This document shows, piece after piece, positions 58,745 through 64,000 of a stretch of 64,000 bases of DNA; position 1 is the first letter of the stretch, and the number at the start of each line of letters is the position of its first letter. The notes beneath the pieces were generated by a model. That model searched no databases. It saw only the letters and a list, made by a program, of their open reading frames with translations, and was not told the DNA's origin. The position numbers and the translations under genes were made by a program. Source of the stretch: Actinomycetota bacterium. GTDB taxonomy: Bacteria > Actinomycetota > UBA4738 > HRBIN12. Location of the stretch: NCBI GenBank assembly GCA_035697485.1, contig DASSCU010000029.1:85757-149756 (forward strand). Direction: 5' to 3'.

Positions 58745-59506
58745 GCCGCCGTGCAGCAACCCGTCGAGCAGCCGCCGCAACTCGTCGCCCTCGAAGGTGC
58801 GGTCGTGGCCGGCGTGCACGCGCCGCACCGGCAGCGACGCGAGCCGCCGCAGCGACGCCTCGGCCGCCTCGAGATCGTCGAAGCCCAGCCGTGCGTCGAC
58901 GTAGGCGGTGTCGCCGCTGAACAGCAGGCCGGTGGAGGCCTCCCACACCGCGACCGAACCGGGAGTGTGCCCCGGCACGTGCAGCACCTCGAACCGGCGG
59001 TCACCCAGGTCGATCACGTCGCCGTCGTCCACGAACGAGGTCGGCTCGGCCCCCGGCGCGACCCAGCCGGCCGGGTCGAAGCCGTCGTGCGGCAACGCCT
59101 CGATCGTGCGATCGGGCACGTCGAAGCCGTAGTACGCGAACATCTCGTCGACCCCCTCGGGCTGGGCGTCACGCTCGATCCGCACCGGGAACGGCGCCCG
59201 CGTCTCTGCCGCGTCGGCCTCGTGGCACCGCCGGTCGTCGAACTCCGCGAGCCCGCCGACGTGGTCGAAGTGACCGTGCGTCGCGACGGCGATCACCGCC
59301 CGGTCGGCCGCGAGCTCGTCGATCGCGGGCCGCAGCGGACCGATCCCGTTGGCGGTGTCGACCACGAGGTCCGCGTCGCGCCCCCGCACGTGCCACACGT
59401 TGGACTCGAGCATCGGCGTGATGTGCCCCTCCACGAGCAGCGTCACGCCGTCTTCGGCATCGTGCATCCGCCACCAGCGCTCGGCGACCGGCAACCCATC
59501 GCTCAC
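58730..59506 (-). CDS. Metallo-beta-lactamase-fold hydrolase
   Basis: MBL-fold protein of 258 residues. The zinc motif is THGHFDHVGG (HxHxDH), with further ligands in VPGHTPGSV and SGDTAYVD. This set is typical of glyoxalase II-like or quorum-lactonase-like enzymes; substrate unknown. GTG 59506 overlaps the decarboxylase stop (GTGA), so the two are coupled. Confidence 0.88.
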   Translation of the reverse strand: MSDGLPVAERWWRMHDAEDGVTLLVEGHITPMLESNVWHVRGRDADLVVDTANGIGPLRPAIDELAADRAVIAVATHGHFDHVGGLAEFDDRRCHEADAAETRAPFPVRIERDAQPEGVDEMFAYYGFDVPDRTIEALPHDGFDPAGWVAPGAEPTSFVDDGDVIDLGDRRFEVLHVPGHTPGSVAVWEASTGLLFSGDTAYVDARLGFDDLEAAEASLRRLASLPVRRVHAGHDRTFEGDELRRLLDGLLHGGLATL

Positions 59507-60741
59507 ATCCGATCCTCGAACAGCAGGGACGGCGCCGGCTCCCTCATGCAGTGCGCCGACGTCATCGACGCGTTGTACGAGCCGACGTTCGGCAGCGCCA
59601 CGATGTCCCCCTCTCGCACGTCGGGGAACGCGTGGTCCTCGGCGAACAGGTCGGGTCCCTCGTTGATGTGGCCGGAGAACGTGACGTCGTGCACCGATGC
59701 CGCATCGGCGGCGCGGCAGAGGATCGGGAAGAACGGGATGCGATACACGAAGTGCTCGCAGAGCACGTTCCAGCCGGTGTCGAGCCCGACGAACGTGGTG
59801 CCCTCGCGGTCCTCGACCGTCACGACCTCGGCGAGATGCACCCCGGCCTGCTTCGCGATGAACTCCCCCGGCTCGGTGGCGACCGTCACGCCGAGCGGAC
59901 CGAAGTGGCGCGCCATGATGCCCGCCCAGGCGGCGAGGTCGAGCGGATCGTCGGTCGGTCGGAACGGCACGCCGAGGCCTCCCCCCGTGTTCACCTCGGC
60001 GATCGGGCACCCCGCCTCGATCAACGCCGCGGTGGCTTCGGCGACCCGCCGCATCACCTCGTCGACGACGTCGAGCGAGTCGTCGAAGTACAGGTAGCCG
60101 GAGTGCACGTGCACGGTGTCGATCGTGAGCCCGTGTCGCCGGCTGATGTCGACGGCCTCCGCTAGCCGCTCCGGGTAGATGCCGAACTTCGTCGGCTTCG
60201 AGCCGGCGTAGGCGCTCTCCGTGCCGCCGGCGTGCGTCGCACCAGCGCGTGGGTTCACCCGAACGCCGATCGTTCGGCCGGGAGCGGCCCGGCCCACGCG
60301 CTCGAGCTGCGTCAGCAGGTCGACGTTCAGGTGGCAGCCCGTCGGAAGGATGCGAGCGAGGTCACGATCGGAGAGGTTCGTGCCGGTGTAGCTGATCTCC
60401 TCGGGCTCCCAGCCGTGCTCGAGCGCCCACTCGAGCTCGCCGGGCGAGCAGACGTCGATGCCCACGTACGGCGCGCGCTCGCGCAGGAACCGCAGGAAGC
60501 CGGGCTCACGCTGGGCCTTCAGCGCGTAGCGCACGCGCCCGGCCACGCCCGACGCGTCGAACGCGGCTCGGAGCGCCTCGGCCTGCTCGCGCGCGTTCTC
60601 GAGGTCGTAGACGAACAGCGGGGTGCCGTGCTCGCGCGCCAGGTGTTCCGCGTCGCGACCGGCGATCGTGAGCCGCCCGTCGGCGATGCCGAGGCCCGGC
60701 CGGGCCCACCACGTGCGTTCCTCGATCGTGGTCACGCGCAT
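59503..60741 (-). CDS. Fold-III PLP decarboxylase (diaminopimelate/ornithine decarboxylase family)
   Basis: Alanine-racemase-fold decarboxylase of 412 residues. PLP lysine K75 is in YALKAQREP; HVHSGYLYF, NTGGGLGVPF, EPGEFIAKQAG and the C-terminal GSYNASM complete the family pattern. DAP decarboxylase normally has GAYxxSM here and is encoded with lysine genes; the catabolic context suggests action on another basic amino acid or N-substituted compound. I chose ATG 60741 with the -10 TAGCCT six bases upstream. Confidence 0.86.
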   Translation of the reverse strand: MRVTTIEERTWWARPGLGIADGRLTIAGRDAEHLAREHGTPLFVYDLENAREQAEALRAAFDASGVAGRVRYALKAQREPGFLRFLRERAPYVGIDVCSPGELEWALEHGWEPEEISYTGTNLSDRDLARILPTGCHLNVDLLTQLERVGRAAPGRTIGVRVNPRAGATHAGGTESAYAGSKPTKFGIYPERLAEAVDISRRHGLTIDTVHVHSGYLYFDDSLDVVDEVMRRVAEATAALIEAGCPIAEVNTGGGLGVPFRPTDDPLDLAAWAGIMARHFGPLGVTVATEPGEFIAKQAGVHLAEVVTVEDREGTTFVGLDTGWNVLCEHFVYRIPFFPILCRAADAASVHDVTFSGHINEGPDLFAEDHAFPDVREGDIVALPNVGSYNASMTSAHCMREPAPSLLFEDRM

Positions 60742-60747
60742 GCGCAC

Positions 60748-60753
60748 AGGCTA
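60748..60753 (-). promoter_or_regulatory. Leaderless -10 (TAGCCT)
   Basis: TAGCCT on the minus strand is followed by 6 bases and ATG 60741 of the decarboxylase. Confidence 0.4.
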
Positions 60754-60791
60754 GCGGGCGGCGCGGCGCCGCGAGAAGGTTCCCCCGTGTG

Positions 60792-61233
60792 CTAGACGGT
60801 CGCGGCGGGAGCCTCGGCGTCGTCGGCGATCTCAGCGTCGGGCGGCGCGTCACGGAGCGTCAGGATGCCGGCCCCGATACCCAGCACGCCGCCGAGCCCC
60901 GAGAGCCAGATGCCGAACGCCAGGCCCCTGCCGTCGGCGCGGGCGATGCCCCACACGACCGAGAGCGTCAGCACGACCGCGGTGACGGTGATCAACGCCG
61001 CCATCGAGCGCCGGACGCGCGGGTCGCCCATCAGCAGGTAGGCCGCCGAGAACGCGAACAGCGCGACCGACATCGCGAGCGCCGAGCTTGCCGCTCGCGT
61101 CGGCGGTGCCGTCGAGCTCTGCCGACCCGCCAGGCCGCGAGATCGCGAACCACGACGCGTAGACACCCAACAGCCCGACGATGCCGGCGACGGCACCGGC
61201 GATCCTGGGGTAGGAAAGCTTCACCGAGCTCAT
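60792..61233 (-). pseudogene. Frameshifted small membrane protein
   Basis: From ATG 61233 the frame gives a start and first helix (LSYPRIAGAVAGIVGLLGVY). Near 61085 the coding pattern passes to another frame with three more helices (SALAMSVALFAFSAAYLLMG, ALITVTAVVLTLSVVWGIA, GIWLSGLGGVLGIGAGIL) and an acidic tail ending at 60792. One indel in GCAAGCTCGG explains the change. Restored, it would be a four-helix protein of about 147 residues. Family unknown. Confidence 0.6.
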
Positions 61234-61379
61234 GCGGATCCCTTTCGGCTGCGGCGCACGGCCGACGAGCGGTGACGTGCGTCCCAGGAACGTGTCGGCA
61301 GGGCAAGCGTCGTGCTTGACCTTCGGGCCGATCGCCGCGGCGCGGTCCGCCTGGAGCGGCTGGCCGGTCCACGACACGA

Positions 61380-62050
61380 TGACACGAACTGGAGATCGGG
61401 ACGTCCCGATCGAGGGCGACCGGGACCTCGCCGATCGGATCGCCGGGGCGCAGTTCGTCGAGCTTCCCGGCATCGACTCGTTCCCATGGGCAGGGGACCA
61501 GGAACCGCTCCTGGCTGAAATGGAGGCATTCGTGACCGGCACGCGCGCGACGGAGGAGGCCCATCGCGTGCTCGCCACGGTCCTGTTCACCGACATCGTT
61601 GGGGTCGACCGAGAGGGCCGCCGAGCTCGGCGACGCCCGATGGAAGGAGCTGCTCGCGGCCCACGACGAGAAGGCGAAGGCCGACATCGAGAGGTTCCGG
61701 GGGCGCTACGTGAACACGACCGGCGACGGACTTCTCGCTACCTTCGATGGCCCCGCGCGAGCGGTTCGATGCGCGAAGGCCATCGTGGAGGCGGTGTCAG
61801 GCCTCTCGGGCTCGAGGTCCGCGCCGGCTGCCACACAGGTGAGATCGAGCTCGAGGGAGAAGACGTGCGGGGCATCGCCGTGCACATCGGTGCCCGCGTC
61901 GGGGCCCTCGCCGGCCCCGGAGAGGTGCTGGTCTCGAGCACGGTAAGGGATCTCGTGGCGGGCTCCGGTCTCGTCTTCGAGGACGCGGACGAGCACGAGC
62001 TCAAGGGCATCCCCGACCTCTGGCGCCTCTACCGGGTGACGACGTCGTGA
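61380..62050 (+). pseudogene. Truncated, frameshifted alpha/beta-hydrolase and adenylate/guanylate cyclase fusion
   Basis: The sequence begins in the last part of an alpha/beta-hydrolase domain (RTGDRDVPIEGDRDLADRI, LPGIDSFPWAGDQ) and continues into a class III cyclase domain (VLATVLFTDIVG, NTTGDGLLATFDGPARA, GCHTGEIELEG, IGARVGALAGPGEVLVSSTV). The cyclase crosses frames twice: an extra G in a GGGG run near 61603 and an extra CT near 61808 compensate each other. The hydrolase N-terminus is missing altogether. It resembles a well-known actinobacterial hydrolase-cyclase family and is probably non-functional. Confidence 0.75.
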
Positions 62051-62102
62051 CCTGCTCGGGCGGCATGAGGTGGCTCCGGGAGCCAGACCACCGGTTGCGT
62101 CG

Positions 62103-62417
62103 TTACAGGGCCCAGTAGATTTGCGTGTCCTCAGGACCTGGGACCGATCGCCGCTGCTCGTCGACTTGTCTGTGGGCCGCGTCCAGCTCGCGACGAACGG
62201 TCGCACATGGAGCGATCATCGAGAACGGGCGAAGTCGGGGTGAAGGAGCGAGGGGGAAAGGCGACAGTGACTCCTCCACTCCGTCGAGCTCGACCCTCTG
62301 ACGGTCGCACCCTGCCCATCCGTCGGAGTCCGACCGCGAGGCCGTGACGCTCACACTCGTGCACGACGCAATCCCAACGATGACGACGACCACAGTGACG
62401 AGCGCTCCGAGCCGCAT
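62103..62417 (-). CDS. Putative small lipoprotein
   Basis: Frame of 104 codons with an N-terminal signal (GALVTVVVVIVGIASC) that ends in a lipobox-like cysteine. The remaining 85 residues have three cysteines and no recognisable domain. It lies among decayed genes, so it may itself be degenerate. Confidence 0.45.
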   Translation of the reverse strand: MRLGALVTVVVVIVGIASCTSVSVTASRSDSDGWAGCDRQRVELDGVEESLSPFPLAPSPRLRPFSMIAPCATVRRELDAAHRQVDEQRRSVPGPEDTQIYWAL

Positions 62418-62604
62418 CGGACGAGTGTGGCACCGACGTGATACGGGGAGAACCGCTGGAGTGTGCTCATTCTGTGCGCGGCACGATGGCCGAGTCGGTG
62501 CAAGAGACGCCCACGCGCGGAGTGACCCTGGAAGTCGCGGGGCCCGGCACGCGGATCAGACGAATCCAAGATGAGATCCGGAGTACACGACCAGGACAAG
62601 GCCA

Positions 62605-63021
62605 TCACGGCCAGTGCGGAACGTAGTTCATGCGGTAAGCCGTGCCCGTATAGGTGATCCGTGAACCGTCCCCATCCGCCTCGATGTCATGGCGGTGGAT
62701 GAACTGCACCTCCCACGGCTTTCCACGCCTGCGGTCCAACCGGCGCCTCCGTCTCGATCACGAAGAGGTTCGGCGGGGCTGCCTCAGTGACGACGGACCG
62801 AGGCGGAACGTGCCGTTGACTCCGCTCCGGTCGAGTTGAAGGTGGTGCCGAGCCCACTGCACCGTCGGGACCCTCCAGGGTCAGCGCTTGAAGCCATCGT
62901 CCCTCGCGCGCTCGCCCGACCACAATAGGTGTGCCTTGAGGTCGGTGACCGTCTCGTAGCCGACTCGCTGCGGCGCTGAAGACGTGACCGTGACCGAGGT
63001 CTGGAACCGCAGGACCTTCAC
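62605..63021 (-). pseudogene. Frameshifted SRPBCC-family gene
   Basis: From GTG 63021 the frame begins like an SRPBCC (START-like) protein (VLRFQTSVTVTSSAPQRV), stops after about 45 codons, and the family pattern resumes in other frames as VVTEAAPPNLFVIETEA and finally WEVQFIHRHDIEADGDGSRI and YTGTAYRMNYVPHW, ending at TGA 62607-62605. At least three frame changes are needed, so it is either a decayed gene or badly sequenced. Confidence 0.55.
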
Positions 63022-63033
63022 CCTGGTTCGACC

Positions 63034-63222
63034 CTACCCCTTCGGCCTGCCACACAGTTCAACGATTCGCTCGTTAGAGAGGTCGTTCGTGATGTGCAGC
63101 TCACTCGCTTCGAGCAACCGGTGCTGGGCGAGCGACAGACTCAACCGTCCCACCATCTGCACCGGTCGCAGCCCCATCCGGTCGCGGTCCCGGGGAAGGT
63201 GCTGAACGATGATCGGGAGCAT
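63034..63222 (-). CDS. Short hypothetical ORF
   Basis: A 62-codon frame whose C-terminal half (SLAQHRLLEASELHITNDL, NERIVELCGRPKG) reads like real protein but matches no family I know. It lies between two frameshifted genes and may be a fragment. Confidence 0.25.
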   Translation of the reverse strand: MLPIIVQHLPRDRDRMGLRPVQMVGRLSLSLAQHRLLEASELHITNDLSNERIVELCGRPKG

Positions 63223-63243
63223 TGACGTTCATCCCGGCCCGGG

Positions 63244-63781
63244 TCAGGGATACCAACCGCGGCCCGGCGCGCGATCGATCATGCTCGCGGGCTCGGGGAA
63301 CATCCAATTCGTGGTGACGTGCCACGAGATGGGCCGCTTCGTCGGCACCAGCCACTCCAACGGGAAGCGGCACGCCGCGATCTCCCCGTGCCGTCGAGTC
63401 CGGTACACGCCTTCCCTCGGCTCCGAGTCAGGCTCGCCCGCTTGATCCCGCACCGTTCGCCCTGCGGCATGACGGCACCGAGCGGGTAGTTGAGGAAGGC
63501 GATGCGATCGACCCGGCCGTCCCCGCGGGTGTCGAGCGCGACGCTGCTCATCCACGCATCGAAGGGTCGGGAGTGAGCGCGCAGGGTGATCGTCAGGAAG
63601 CGTCGACCCTCGTCGGTCCGGAAGATGCGCACGGTGCTGGACGCACATCGAATCCGGTGCAGCGTCGATCGTCTGGTTCCACACATGGCACATCGGACGG
63701 GTCTCTTCCGGCTGCGACCCACTCGACATCCGCCTGGGCGGTCGAGGGGAGCAGGGAGGCGACCATCGCCGCCACAGCCAT
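63244..63781 (-). pseudogene. Frameshifted secreted protein gene
   Basis: ATG 63781 opens a signal peptide (AVAAMVASLLPSTAQA). The coding pattern then moves to a second frame (RIFRTDEGRRFLTITLRAHS, AWMSSVALDTRGDGRVDRIA) and a third (YRTRRHGEIAACRFPLEWLV, ending MIDRAPGRGWYP at 63244). Two indels would restore one protein of about 180 residues of unknown function. To its right (63782-64000) I see no gene. Confidence 0.5.
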
Positions 63782-64000
63782 GATCGCGCGAAGTGTGGTA
63801 TTCGGCCCAGCAAAGGCTACCTGCACAGGTCGACGGTCCGCTCGTTCGGGTAGTCCACGCGAGCACCGGGGACCCCAGCTTCTTGGGCGATCTCAGGTGA
63901 ACGCCGGGCTTGACCCGCCGTCGATTGCGGCCTATCTATGGGCGATTAGCCGGTGCCCGCTTGGCGAGGGGAGCTCCCATGCAGCGAAGCGGGTTTGGGT

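Noticed and set aside
63782..64000. Possible RNA gene or attachment site at the right edge
   Set aside because: No tRNA-like cloverleaf, CCA end or repeat was found; I see nothing supportable here.
1..64000. CRISPR arrays, rRNA, tRNA, transposases or phage genes
   Set aside because: No regularly spaced repeats, no transposase or integrase motifs and no structural RNA patterns were found on either strand.

Overview
The window is high-GC DNA (roughly two thirds G+C by eye) with dense, often overlapping genes. At least nine genes have a TANNNT -10 hexamer only 6-8 bases before the start codon and so look leaderless. This fits a deep-branching, probably soil-dwelling, actinomycete-like bacterium. 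Chloroflexota or Dormibacterota are alternatives, because no rRNA or marker gene in the window settles it. I see no rRNA, tRNA, CRISPR array, insertion sequence or prophage.

Layout. (1) 1-13.1 kb: an amino-sugar or glycoside catabolic locus. It holds part of an ABC sugar importer, a ROK regulator, a KDPG-aldolase-like enzyme, a KDG-kinase-like PfkB kinase, two family-4 glycosidases, a DegT aminotransferase, a sugar-phosphate deaminase/isomerase, a deacetylase, a BadF-type amino-sugar kinase and an MsmX-type ATPase. Two identical 13-bp palindromes mark its two divergent promoter regions. (2) 13.8-21.1 kb: a form I aerobic carbon monoxide dehydrogenase cluster (coxM-S-L with the AYRCSFR loop) plus two XdhC-type maturation factors, CoxG and a MocA-like cytidylyltransferase. 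(3) 21.2-28.4 kb: housekeeping and accessory genes (nucleotidyltransferase, GNAT, nitrilase, YceI, HxlR, Rieske, M15 peptidase). (4) 28.4-39.4 kb: a polyamine-type ABC importer (potDCBA) co-directional with class III aminotransferases, a beta-hydroxyacid dehydrogenase and a kinase-aminotransferase fusion, next to a GntR/FCD regulator. (5) 42.4-48.4 kb: a glycine/sarcosine/betaine reductase operon, grdE-grdB-grdC-trx-grdA, in which grdB and grdA each contain an in-frame TGA at the known selenocysteine position, followed by small ORFs; metF lies just upstream. (6) 50.3-60.7 kb: PhoX-like phosphatase, a third stand-alone class III aminotransferase, M20 peptidase, SMP-30-like protein, phytoene-dehydrogenase-like oxidoreductase, amidohydrolase, MBL hydrolase and a fold-III decarboxylase. 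(7) 60.8-64 kb: a run of frameshifted or decayed genes.

The most notable signal is a 13-bp inverted repeat, GTCGAC-N-GTYNAC or close variants. It overlaps the core promoter of potD, the gntR gene itself, grdE, phoX and the phytoene-dehydrogenase-like gene. I infer that one GntR/FCD regulator controls a dispersed amine / N-methyl-amino-acid utilisation regulon that includes a two-selenoprotein reductase. That reductase sits in a genome that also carries an aerobic CO dehydrogenase, which is an unexpected pairing.

Several genes carry frameshifts or an internal deletion (41.3 kb, 49.3 kb, 61-64 kb). These could be true decay or indel errors in the assembly, and the sequence alone cannot decide.
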